From NCBI GenBank assembly GCA_963669455.1, contig OY770026.1, forward strand, positions 1,116,001-1,180,000: DNA of 64,000 bases, written 5' to 3'. The stretch is from JAWKWH01 sp963669455 (GTDB lineage: Bacteria > Pseudomonadota > Alphaproteobacteria > Rhizobiales > Rhizobiaceae). The notes beneath the pieces were generated by a model. That model was given only the letters and a program-made list of their open reading frames with translations. It was not told where the DNA came from and did no database searches. A program made the translations under genes and the position numbers. Positions 1 to 7,083 of the stretch are shown one piece after another; position 1 is the first letter of the stretch; each line of letters begins with the position of its first letter.

Positions 1-2
1 CC

Positions 3-1382
3 GAGCAGCCGAAATTTGTATTGGAACAAATCCAGACAATTCAAAAGGACTTCCTGGAGCTTATAGGGCAAGAGGTGCCCGCGACAATTAGAACTTCAAT
101 TGACGAAGCCATGAGGGACTCAATCAAGTCGAATTCTAAGGAAGCCCATGAAACGATCAATTCATTTCGGACTACCTGGTTTCAAAACCCACTAGACTTC
201 CGGGAGCTGTCTACCTGTTCGTCGTTCGTGACAGATGCAATTCAACAAAACTTCCGAACAGGAAAAAACCTTTCAAACTACGAGCAATTGGCAGCCATAC
301 CAATCGCAACTGTTCGCTCTTCATCATTGATGGGTATGATCGCACGATTAAATCTGACAGATGACCAAGACGCTAAATTGCCCTGTGTGCTAGTGTCGGA
401 ACAGTGCGCTCAAACTGCATGGATTTGCCATCATCTAAGCACTCATTTCAAACAAAAAATTTCGGCAACCGAATGGAGAACAAGTTTCGATTGCGGAGAA
501 GTTCGTGTTGGCTTGAACCACGAGTTGATAAACTACGTTGCAATGGAAACTTTAAAAGCTTTTATGTGTGACACACCAGCTAGTCATGCTGGATATTACT
601 TCGATGCGAACGAACACGAACGTCTTAATTGCCGACTGATGCAGTGTTTTTTGATTGCGCACGAATATTCACACATCATTTTCAACCATAAAGCTCGTTA
701 TAATGATGAATCCCAATTACCACTATCCGGAATTCGCCTTCGTAACCTTCAAAGAACTCTTGAGCCGATCTTGCAGAACCAAAGTTCTAGATTTCCGATA
801 AGGTCCAGAAATTTGGCGTATTTTTTTGGTGCGCAGCAGGATGAATTAGAAGCGGATTACTTAGCTTTTTCGGTTTTGTATAAAAAGATTTCAAAATCAG
901 AGAAAAAAGACAACATTCTTCCTGAGCTATTTCGCGCGATCGGCAATTGCATAATGTGGATTGAAATACACGAAGCGTTGGGGCGTACATTAAGAAATGG
1001 TCCAGATTGGTCAGAATCCCCCCTTCACAGTTCGGAATTCTATTTGATCGGAGATTTGACATGGCGAAAGCGTTATCCGTCAGCATATTCTCGTCTTCAT
1101 TATCTTTATGAACGTGCCATCGATGACATCCCAGAAGAACATCGAGAACTGTTAGAGTTTGAATTTCGAGAGGTCGAATTGGTCTTCGCAATATGGCGAA
1201 AAATAATTATCGCCGCTGCAGGCAGCCTGTCCTCCATGTGGTATGAAGAAAGTGCCCATGCAAACGCGTTGAAAAATCACTTCGTTTGGAAGGGCTTACC
1301 CACTAGCATGCGATCAAGCGTGGGCTATTACGATCATCGCGATTCTTTTTTAGCTTACAACCTTTCAGACTATTTGAGTTGA
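3..1382 (+). CDS. HExxH zinc metallopeptidase-like protein, 5' end cut by window
   Basis: The frame is open to the left edge of the window, and the first possible start (TTG at 21) has no ribosome binding site, so the true start probably lies outside. Counting from TTG 21, HEYSH at residues 214-218 is a zinc-protease motif, and ELEADYLAF near residue 275 supplies the downstream glutamate ligand in the ExxAD form seen in M48- and ImmA-type gluzincins. There is no signal peptide or membrane segment, so it is probably cytoplasmic. The stop is 8 bases before the XRE-regulator gene, so the two are probably co-transcribed. Protease plus XRE regulator recalls ImmA/ImmR switches of mobile elements and some toxin-antitoxin pairs, but the N-terminal 200 residues match no family I recognise. 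The region is clearly richer in A+T than the core genome to the right. The peptidase call is fairly safe; its role is unknown. Confidence 0.7.
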   Translation, partial: EQPKFVLEQIQTIQKDFLELIGQEVPATIRTSIDEAMRDSIKSNSKEAHETINSFRTTWFQNPLDFRELSTCSSFVTDAIQQNFRTGKNLSNYEQLAAIPIATVRSSSLMGMIARLNLTDDQDAKLPCVLVSEQCAQTAWICHHLSTHFKQKISATEWRTSFDCGEVRVGLNHELINYVAMETLKAFMCDTPASHAGYYFDANEHERLNCRLMQCFLIAHEYSHIIFNHKARYNDESQLPLSGIRLRNLQRTLEPILQNQSSRFPIRSRNLAYFFGAQQDELEADYLAFSVLYKKISKSEKKDNILPELFRAIGNCIMWIEIHEALGRTLRNGPDWSESPLHSSEFYLIGDLTWRKRYPSAYSRLHYLYERAIDDIPEEHRELLEFEFREVELVFAIWRKIIIAAAGSLSSMWYEESAHANALKNHFVWKGLPTSMRSSVGYYDHRDSFLAYNLSDYLS

Positions 1383-1390
1383 TGTGACAC

Positions 1391-2050
1391 ATGGCTGCAA
1401 AAAGTAGAGAAATAGAAGAAGAAATATTGAATTGGGTCGATAGGCCTGACGAAGAACTTCTGAAACGTCTGGGTGAGAGTGTCATTGAACAAGATACATT
1501 GGGGTTTCAAGACATTACATTTGAAGAAACTGACCGAAATTCAAATTCTAAAATACTATCTGAAAATTGGTTTGAAAGAAATTTTGGCAAAAACGTATCA
1601 AAATATGATAATATTGAAATCGACAATGAGATTGATTTGTCGATTTTTATATTTGAAAATATTTCCTCAGAATTTCCGCGCACTGCAAATTCATTGGTGT
1701 CAATATTATGCGCTAGAAAAATACTGAGAGAACGCCCCAAACGCGAAAAGCTGGCGCAGGGCAAAATTCCCAGCACCAACTCAAATTTGAGCGACAATGA
1801 AAAGTCTAAGCTAACCATTCAGTTCACTTCCTCAGCGAACGCCCTGGCAGTCGGGAAAATGTTATGTGAGGCGCGGGAAGCTGCTGGTCTTACCAAAGTT
1901 GCTGTAGCCGAAGCAATGGGGACAAGCGAGTCGTCTGTCAGACGGATGGAGGCAGGAGGCAGAAGCCCGTCAATTGATACAATTCAAAGGTACGCTGAAG
2001 CCGTTGGGCTCAAGGCTGTAGTGATTTTAGAGCATCCTGAAGCGAATTAA
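1391..2050 (+). CDS. XRE-family regulator with unknown N-terminal domain
   Basis: A 219-residue protein. The last ~70 residues form a Cro/C1-type helix-turn-helix: VGKMLCEAREAAGLTKVAVA, then AMGTSESSVRRMEAG and PSIDTIQRYAEAVGLK. The first ~150 residues are acidic, asparagine-rich and unrecognised; they could be the domain that the neighbouring metallopeptidase binds or cuts, by analogy with ImmR/ImmA. It follows the peptidase gene by 8 bases. Directly downstream are two copies of a 10-bp palindrome around a consensus -35 box, likely targets of this or a related regulator. The first 450 bases are strikingly A+T-rich, a sign of transfer. An antitoxin or phage-type repressor role is equally possible. 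Confidence 0.75.
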   Translation: MAAKSREIEEEILNWVDRPDEELLKRLGESVIEQDTLGFQDITFEETDRNSNSKILSENWFERNFGKNVSKYDNIEIDNEIDLSIFIFENISSEFPRTANSLVSILCARKILRERPKREKLAQGKIPSTNSNLSDNEKSKLTIQFTSSANALAVGKMLCEAREAAGLTKVAVAEAMGTSESSVRRMEAGGRSPSIDTIQRYAEAVGLKAVVILEHPEAN

Positions 2051-2051
2051 T

Positions 2052-2102
2052 TCGCTCCAATTGGATTTCCGTATTGACAATCGATCCAATTGGAGCGATT
2101 GT
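2052..2102 (+). promoter_or_regulatory. Promoter flanked by paired palindromic operators
   Basis: The palindrome TCCAATTGGA occurs at 2056-2065 and 2085-2094. With flanking bases the two copies form 14-bp inverted arms (2052-2065 and 2085-2098) around a 19-base centre. A consensus -35 box TTGACA (2074-2079) lies between them. With a 17-base spacer the -10 would be GATTGT (2097-2102), a weak match, and the second palindrome fills the spacer. This geometry is typical of a repressor-controlled promoter and would drive the gene at 2143. There is no T-run, so a terminator is less likely. Confidence 0.55.
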
Positions 2103-2142
2103 AGAGCCGAGTTTTGGTTCACCCTTACAAACGGAGCCTCCA

Positions 2143-2700
2143 ATGCCCTGCTTCAACTGTACCATCGCTGGTCAATGCCTACTCAAAAACTTTGTGGTTC
2201 TGGAGAAATCAGATTTGAACAATCGCGCTCTCATTGCGTCCGCAGAAGCCACTGTATACTACTACATGCTGGCTAATGACGTGACGCCAACTGAAGCGCC
2301 TGAGTTTCTTGCCAATGAATACCAGCGTCTCGTAGTTGCCAATGACAATTATAAGACACGGGTCAACGTCATTGATCGCATGGGAAAGGCGGTTCAACTC
2401 GATACCGGGCTGCTTGATCCGCCTGATCAACTCATCCCCACAGATGTCTCTTGTGACGAAACAGATGAGGACTTGGGCAAAAGATGGCTGGAAAGGCAGC
2501 GATCTTTTTTTCGCCGGAAGTTCTTCTCCAGCCCGAACCCATACATCGTTCCATATGTCCATCCGAGAAATGCTGACATTTGGTTGTTGACCGTGAATGT
2601 CGTGGGTGCAAGACTCTCCAAAATTTCTAGGCTTTGGCCCCGAACACCCGCAGACAACGACAATTTCCCCGATTTCTTCGCACCGTGCAACGATAACTGA
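2143..2700 (+). CDS. Hypothetical protein with N-terminal cysteine cluster
   Basis: 185 residues from ATG 2143, chosen because GGAG lies a few bases upstream and because earlier in-frame starts fall inside the promoter. I do not recognise the family. The N-terminus MPCFNCTIAGQC has a CxxC plus a third cysteine, which may bind metal. The rest is a soluble, charged protein with no membrane segment; the tail is rich in Asn and Asp. It is the first gene after the palindromic promoter and is followed by a strong terminator, so it is probably a single-gene transcript of the mobile element. Function unknown. Confidence 0.6.
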   Translation: MPCFNCTIAGQCLLKNFVVLEKSDLNNRALIASAEATVYYYMLANDVTPTEAPEFLANEYQRLVVANDNYKTRVNVIDRMGKAVQLDTGLLDPPDQLIPTDVSCDETDEDLGKRWLERQRSFFRRKFFSSPNPYIVPYVHPRNADIWLLTVNVVGARLSKISRLWPRTPADNDNFPDFFAPCNDN

Positions 2701-2745
2701 CCTCTCAGTGACCGACCGCATGCCCTGAAATCGAGCTTTATCCTG

Positions 2746-2780
2746 CCTCCGTCTTCAAACCCGAGACGGAGGTTTTTTTT
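2746..2780 (+). terminator. Rho-independent terminator overlapping the next ribosome binding site
   Basis: A perfect 9-bp stem, CCTCCGTCT (2746-2754) against AGACGGAGG (2764-2772), is followed by eight T (2773-2780). The GGAGG in the 3' arm lies 8 bases before the ATG at 2781, so the same bases can serve as Shine-Dalgarno sequence for the next gene. Confidence 0.85.
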
Positions 2781-3047
2781 ATGAACTCACAAAGCAGCTT
2801 TGCCCAGAGCCTAGGCGGTCTTGGCAAGATCATCGCAATAGCAGCCGCGGTTTTCCTAACACCATCCCTGCATGATCTGACCTTTGAATATGCGTTAGCG
2901 TTTTTCGAAGGCTCCTACGGATACGGTCATTCTCAGCTTGCGGGATGGGGCTGGATGACGATCTGTGGCCTCGGCATCTATTTTTCAATCCAGGCGATCT
3001 TCTCGGTTCTAATCACATTTTTGATCATGAAACTGGCAGGGCATTGA
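2781..3047 (+). CDS. Small membrane protein, mobile-element cargo
   Basis: 88 residues, not recognised. Two hydrophobic stretches (about residues 16-30 and 58-84) suggest two transmembrane helices around a short polar loop. The start is well supported only if the terminator hairpin's 3' arm (GGAGG) serves as ribosome binding site; transcripts from upstream would therefore have to read through the terminator or unfold it. It is the first of five consecutive very small genes that precede the coupling ATPase gene. A role in conjugation is a guess from position. Confidence 0.55.
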   Translation: MNSQSSFAQSLGGLGKIIAIAAAVFLTPSLHDLTFEYALAFFEGSYGYGHSQLAGWGWMTICGLGIYFSIQAIFSVLITFLIMKLAGH

Positions 3048-3137
3048 GCGGTTTTCGCAACCTTTCGCGCGCCCACCGACCGCTGCTGCACTCCACATAT
3101 GAGACAGTGTCGCCGTAACCAATCGAAAGGATATTCA

Positions 3138-3323
3138 ATGGCTACATACAAAAAAACTTCCGCCACCGGACGCGTTGCCGCACTAATCCTTGGCATTTTA
3201 TGCGGCTTGTTTGCCTATGCACGGCTTGAAGCTGGCTACGCAGACTTCATCACCTTTTGGTCTGCTGTTTGCTGCCTTGCAGGATTCGTCGGTTTCTTCA
3301 CCAACTGGCAGCGCGTCGCTTAA
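3138..3323 (+). CDS. Small membrane protein (61 aa)
   Basis: 61 residues from ATG 3138 with GAAAGGA at 3124-3130 as ribosome binding site; longer in-frame starts lack one. A basic N-terminus (MATYKKTSATGR) leads into a hydrophobic segment at about 12-28 and a second at about 36-54, so two transmembrane helices are likely. No family recognised. It lies in a same-strand series of tiny membrane-protein genes in the mobile element, each with its own ribosome binding site, which argues that they are real despite their size. Confidence 0.5.
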   Translation: MATYKKTSATGRVAALILGILCGLFAYARLEAGYADFITFWSAVCCLAGFVGFFTNWQRVA

Positions 3324-3362
3324 GCGATTTCTTCAATCCCAACCAATGTAAGGAGGCTTTCT

Positions 3363-3473
3363 ATGACCAAATACAAAGAAGTCGGTAGAGTTTATGAGAA
3401 AGAGCCAAGCCCGCTTGGTCCAATCATTCTAATTATCGTGGTTCTGATCATCATCGGAGCCATGGCCGGATAA
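3363..3473 (+). CDS. Single-span membrane microprotein (36 aa)
   Basis: 36 residues: a charged N-terminus (MTKYKEVGRVYEKEPSP) then one strongly hydrophobic helix rich in Ile, Leu and Val that runs nearly to the stop. A near-perfect ribosome binding site (AAGGAGG, 3350-3356) precedes ATG 3363, which is the best evidence that this very short frame is translated. Function unknown; topology would be N-in with a C-terminal anchor. Confidence 0.5.
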   Translation: MTKYKEVGRVYEKEPSPLGPIILIIVVLIIIGAMAG

Positions 3474-3572
3474 CGGCCTAAACCAACCTTCCACAAAACA
3501 TCGAAACTTGCAGTCGCCTGTTTTGCGCTCGGGCGGGATGGGCGGCTGCGATCAAAATTCAGGAGAACACAT

Positions 3573-3704
3573 ATGGCATTATTCGGCATTCGTACCGTGA
3601 CGGTCGTTCAGGGACGCAAGAAAAGCAGAGCACTTTGGCGGCTTTGTCAGGCAGTCATTCTGATCTGCCTGGTTCTCGGTGGCATAGGAGCATTCGCGCT
3701 ATGA
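3573..3704 (+). CDS. Single-span membrane microprotein (43 aa)
   Basis: 43 residues with a basic N-terminal half (residues 15-23 contain R, K, K, R, R) and a C-terminal hydrophobic helix (about 26-43). The ribosome binding site AGGAG (3561-3565) precedes ATG 3573. Its stop TGA (3702-3704) overlaps the ATG of the next gene (3701), so the two are translationally coupled. No family recognised. Confidence 0.5.
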   Translation: MALFGIRTVTVVQGRKKSRALWRLCQAVILICLVLGGIGAFAL

Positions 3705-3847
3705 ACCTCATCGCTATCATCGGATTTGGCTGGGCGGGCATTGAGCTGATCTCGCGCGGAAATGAGCGAGATTTGCTGCTCGGCATTGGCTGCCTTGGGC
3801 TTGCCTTTGCCGCAGCTCTCGTCACGGCGGGCTTTCACAAACAATGA
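3701..3847 (+). CDS. Small membrane protein (48 aa), coupled to the previous gene
   Basis: 48 residues with two hydrophobic segments (about 2-15 and 26-44) separated by a short charged stretch (SRGNERD). The ATG overlaps the stop of the preceding gene in an ATGA arrangement, which sets the start. Unknown family. Two-gene overlap and matching membrane character suggest that the two products act together. Confidence 0.5.
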   Translation: MNLIAIIGFGWAGIELISRGNERDLLLGIGCLGLAFAAALVTAGFHKQ

Positions 3848-3912
3848 CCAAAAAAACTCAGGCGGCCTGAACCATGCCCGAGCATCCAACACAACTTGAT
3901 ACAGGAACTCAC

Positions 3913-4404
3913 ATGACAAATAACCACTGCAATGCGGCAGCGAACAACTGCTGCGATGGGCTACGTTATGTCCATCACATCGCCATCGGCGTTAAGAAGA
4001 ATACCATCCCGCCTTACAAGCTAGAAGAGGCTTCGCGCAATATTCAGCTTGACCTTACACGCCTGCTCGGGGGTGTAACGGTTTGGCTCTCTGAAGGGAC
4101 TTGGTCGGCATTCTCGGAATTTGGGAACTACGCCGGAGCCATCGAGCGGGACGTTACGTTGAACCTGCTTTTGACCATGACAAGCACTGAAAGCGAGCGT
4201 GTCTGGTCTAATGTTCAATCCGCAATCACAGATACGGTTTTAAAACACGGTCTTGGTGCTGAGCACATTCACGTGATGTTCTGGCCTGCCCATTCGCGGA
4301 TATTCCGCGTCAGCGACATCGCTCTTGGCTCTGATATTCCCAAGAAAGCGGCGAATGCCAATGCACCGGAAGCGCTTCCAGCATCAAATGCGCGCCGCGC
4401 TTGA
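3913..4404 (+). CDS. Hypothetical protein upstream of coupling ATPase
   Basis: 163 residues from ATG 3913, which has AGGAAC shortly upstream; an earlier in-frame ATG at 3874 gives 13 more residues and cannot be excluded. Soluble, with a cysteine-rich N-terminus (HCNAAANNCC) and a basic Ala-rich C-terminus. No family recognised. Its stop TGA (4402-4404) overlaps the ATG of the VirD4/TraG-like gene, so expression is coupled, and a role as conjugation accessory protein is a reasonable inference from position only. Confidence 0.6.
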   Translation: MTNNHCNAAANNCCDGLRYVHHIAIGVKKNTIPPYKLEEASRNIQLDLTRLLGGVTVWLSEGTWSAFSEFGNYAGAIERDVTLNLLLTMTSTESERVWSNVQSAITDTVLKHGLGAEHIHVMFWPAHSRIFRVSDIALGSDIPKKAANANAPEALPASNARRA

Positions 4405-5999
4405 TGGACCACGCCAACAATCGGTTTGGTTCGGCATCTTTTGCGACGCGCCGCGATCTTAAGAAAGCGGGCTTCTTTCGTAAGCAAAGAGGCTCGCTGT
4501 TTTGCGGTTTCTGGAAAAACAAACCGCTCTGGTATTCAGGTGCGGGCGGTTGGCTGATTACAGCGGGCGCACGAAGCGGCAAGCTCAGAGACTTGCTTGC
4601 CTATAATCTCTGCCATTCGATCTGCCAGCAAAATTACGTCTATCTCGATGTTAAGGGTGAGTTATCAGCCATTTCTCGTGACGCTACGCCAGACGGTCGA
4701 TATTGCTATCACTGGAACCCGTATTTTCTGCACAGCTTTGGCTGCAATCGTTTCAATCCGCTTGAACACATCACCGCTGACAGCCCGACGCGCGATGCGG
4801 ATATCATCGCCTTTTGTCAGAACTTTCTGCCAAAATCCAATTCTCAAAATGGCGAGTATTTTGACACCCGCGCCATCGAAGTGCTGCAAAGCATCTGCCA
4901 AACGGAAGTTCGATTAAGCGGTTTCCTGACGCTTCCGCGCCTTTACGAGATCGTCAACTCCATTCCAGGCAATGGTGATGCTTGGCTCGATTTTGCGTAT
5001 TTGATGCATGAAAGCGGAGTGGCGCTTTCCAGCCGCGTTGAAGAAGAGATCGCTAATTCTAGGCAAGACCATACTGGGGGCATAACAGGCATAATCGGTG
5101 TTATCTTTAAGGGCTTCGCATCCTTGTCCGACGAACGCATGTATGCGGCTGTTTCTCCGCCTTTTGATCTTAAGCTTAGTGATCTTGTGGAAGGCAGACA
5201 GCTATCCCGCTTGGGGCTAATCCTCCCTGCGGAATATCTGGAAGGGGCTGCGCCGATATTAAAGACAGTATTCGCGAGCCTTTATTCAATCAAAGCGCGG
5301 CGGCCTGATAGCCCGCAAATGACCTTTTTCATAGATGAGGCCGGTCAGCTTGGCTCGTTTCCGATGTTGATGAAAGCTTTTACATACGGCGCGGGCATAG
5401 GTCTGCGCACTACCGCTGTCTTCCAAAGTACCAAACAAATGGCCGCGATTGGGGAAAACGCCGAGAACATCATCACATCATCAGCGCAACTTCGGACCTA
5501 TTTCGGCGTTCGGGATTATGAAACCGCATCCACGGTTTCAAACATGGTGGGATCACAAACACTGGCCTATGCCGACAAAGCAAAACAGGCACAAGCGCGC
5601 CATGCGCGGCGTCAGGCATTGCTCGGAATGATCAATGGTGATGATCCGATCAAAGCCGCGATGGATATGGGCTATCAGCAACGAGAGGCTGAGCGTCTCA
5701 GCCATGTGCAGCGCAAGCTTCTCTTGCCTGAAGAGATTTTGAATCTACGCTCTGACAAGATGCTCATTTTTGCTGACGGCATCGGCAAGCCAGCGCTTTT
5801 GGATCGCAAGGCTTATTGGGATTGCCGCTTTATGGCTGGGCGATACCATCCCAATCCACTCCATCCGCCATCTGACGCCGTTTTAATTCGAACCATTTTC
5901 AGGCGTCGTTGGTGCAGGGTCGTTCATGAAGCCGTGCCTCAGCGGCTCTCCCATCTTCCGCAATATGCAGACGGTTACTGGTCAAGGATTGCGGTATGA
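4404..5999 (+). CDS. VirD4/TraG-family type IV coupling ATPase
   Basis: 531 residues. Type IV coupling proteins pump relaxase-bound DNA to the mating pore at the inner membrane. Visible family marks: a P-loop-like ITAGARSGK near residue 55, YVYLDVKGELSAISRDATPD (the conserved strand that follows in TraG proteins), a Walker B FFIDEAGQLG near residue 310, and TTAVFQSTKQ further on. Two oddities: the P-loop lacks the usual Ser/Thr after GK (it reads GKL), and there is no obvious N-terminal transmembrane pair, unlike classical TraG. ATG 4404 is preferred over TTG 4401 because it overlaps the previous stop (TGATG). It overlaps the next gene by ATGA at 5996. The element may use such a stripped-down ATPase to be mobilised by another plasmid's pore. 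Confidence 0.85.
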   Translation: MDHANNRFGSASFATRRDLKKAGFFRKQRGSLFCGFWKNKPLWYSGAGGWLITAGARSGKLRDLLAYNLCHSICQQNYVYLDVKGELSAISRDATPDGRYCYHWNPYFLHSFGCNRFNPLEHITADSPTRDADIIAFCQNFLPKSNSQNGEYFDTRAIEVLQSICQTEVRLSGFLTLPRLYEIVNSIPGNGDAWLDFAYLMHESGVALSSRVEEEIANSRQDHTGGITGIIGVIFKGFASLSDERMYAAVSPPFDLKLSDLVEGRQLSRLGLILPAEYLEGAAPILKTVFASLYSIKARRPDSPQMTFFIDEAGQLGSFPMLMKAFTYGAGIGLRTTAVFQSTKQMAAIGENAENIITSSAQLRTYFGVRDYETASTVSNMVGSQTLAYADKAKQAQARHARRQALLGMINGDDPIKAAMDMGYQQREAERLSHVQRKLLLPEEILNLRSDKMLIFADGIGKPALLDRKAYWDCRFMAGRYHPNPLHPPSDAVLIRTIFRRRWCRVVHEAVPQRLSHLPQYADGYWSRIAV

Positions 6000-6658
6000 C
6001 AAACAATCCCAAAAGACATTCCCGCAAATCTTTCGCGTACGCTGATCCGACGTTTCGAAATGATAATCCGATCAAATCACGCGCGCCTGACTTGAAGGGC
6101 GGGTTTGCGGCCAGTCAAACACGCGAAGCGTTCCAAGCATCACGCCAAGCGCAATCGATGATCGACCGCGATGCGCCCGAACCTCAGTTAAAACCATCAC
6201 CAGAATGGGCCGCTGATGTCGATGCGCAAGAATTCAACCGCGCATGGGAAGCCGAGCGCCATTTTGCAAACCAGTCAACGAAGCTGAAAGGAAACACCGT
6301 GAGCAATCAAATACCTGAGACCACCAATAAGGGGCCATGTGAGGTCATTAGAGACGGGCGTCTCAAAGCGACGATTTGGATGAATGAAAGTGAAAACGGC
6401 CCTTACTGGAGCACAGAATTTTCTAAAACTATCGCGGGACAGGACGGCAATCCAAGGGATGTGCGCAGCTTTTCCCAAACCGAGGTTTTGCGTATTGCGG
6501 AGCTGAGCCGTGAAGCCTATGGGCGGGTCAATGAACTCAAACGGGAATTGTCACAAGGACATTCTCAATCGACAGAACACGACCGTATGCAGTTCAAAAA
6601 AAAGCGGCAAAAAACGAATGGCAAACAGCAATCTACCGTACAAACTCAGCAACGTTGA
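5996..6658 (+). CDS. Conjugation-associated hypothetical protein
   Basis: 220 residues, overlapping the coupling-ATPase stop by ATGA. The N-terminal half is polar and low in complexity (many Gln, Arg, Ser). The C-terminal half has a compact domain starting CEVIRDGRLKATIWMNESEN and running through FSQTEVLRIAELSREAYGRV, a pattern that I recall from small proteins of plasmids and integrative elements next to transfer genes; its biochemical role is unknown to me. Tail very basic (KKKRQKTNGK). It is probably the last gene of the coupling-ATPase operon. Confidence 0.6.
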   Translation: MTNNPKRHSRKSFAYADPTFRNDNPIKSRAPDLKGGFAASQTREAFQASRQAQSMIDRDAPEPQLKPSPEWAADVDAQEFNRAWEAERHFANQSTKLKGNTVSNQIPETTNKGPCEVIRDGRLKATIWMNESENGPYWSTEFSKTIAGQDGNPRDVRSFSQTEVLRIAELSREAYGRVNELKRELSQGHSQSTEHDRMQFKKKRQKTNGKQQSTVQTQQR

Positions 6659-6679
6659 AACTTGCTGAGTAGAAAATTC

Positions 6680-6715
6680 TTGTTTGGGAACAAAATGTAT
6701 GTTCTATTTTTGTTC
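6680..6715 (+). promoter_or_regulatory. LexA (SOS) box over the recombinase promoter
   Basis: GTTC (6701-6704), seven bases TATTTTT, then GTTC (6712-6715): this is the GTTC-N7-GTTC LexA box known in Rhizobiaceae and Rhodobacter. A possible promoter TTGTTT (6680-6685), 17-base spacer, TCTATT (6703-6708) would have its -10 inside the box. The next genes are the 101-aa protein and the serine recombinase, so the recombinase operon is likely derepressed by DNA damage. Confidence 0.65.
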
Positions 6716-6777
6716 TCATTCAAGAAGAAGGAGAATTGAATGGATTTGGACTGACTTAAACACAAGGAAAACTACGC

Positions 6778-7083
6778 GTGAGAAACAAATGTCTGGAAAA
6801 ATACGGGAGTAAGAATCATAATCAAGCAGCATCGGTTGAAATCGATTTTAATCGTTATCAGGAAATTTTAGACGATCCTGACTTGAGCGCGGCGGATAAG
6901 CGGCAAATTATCGAGGCGCTTTGGCAGATCATCGTACAATTTGTTGATCTGGGTATAGGTATTCATCCGCTCCAGCATGCAGAAAATGCGTCTAGTGAAC
7001 GCGGTTGTTACAAATCAGTCGATCTAGGAACCGAATTCAAGCGCCTCACCACCACCAAAGAAATAGAAGGAGTGGACACATGA
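6778..7083 (+). CDS. Small recombinase-associated protein
   Basis: 101 residues from GTG 6778, with AAGG about 10 bases upstream. The core DDPDLSAADKRQIIEALWQI is followed by IVQFVDLGIGIHPLQ; I recall such short proteins directly ahead of serine recombinase genes in Rhizobiales elements. Function is not known; a recombination directionality factor or a recombinase regulator are candidates by position. The stop (TGA 7081-7083) overlaps the recombinase ATG (7080), so both are made in step from the SOS-box promoter. Confidence 0.65.
   Translation: MRNKCLEKYGSKNHNQAASVEIDFNRYQEILDDPDLSAADKRQIIEALWQIIVQFVDLGIGIHPLQHAENASSERGCYKSVDLGTEFKRLTTTKEIEGVDT

Noticed and set aside
6740..6756. Four-codon leader frame (ATGGATTTGGACTGA) after the LexA box
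   Set aside because: It has AAGGAG upstream, but is too short and simple to support; more likely a remnant or chance.
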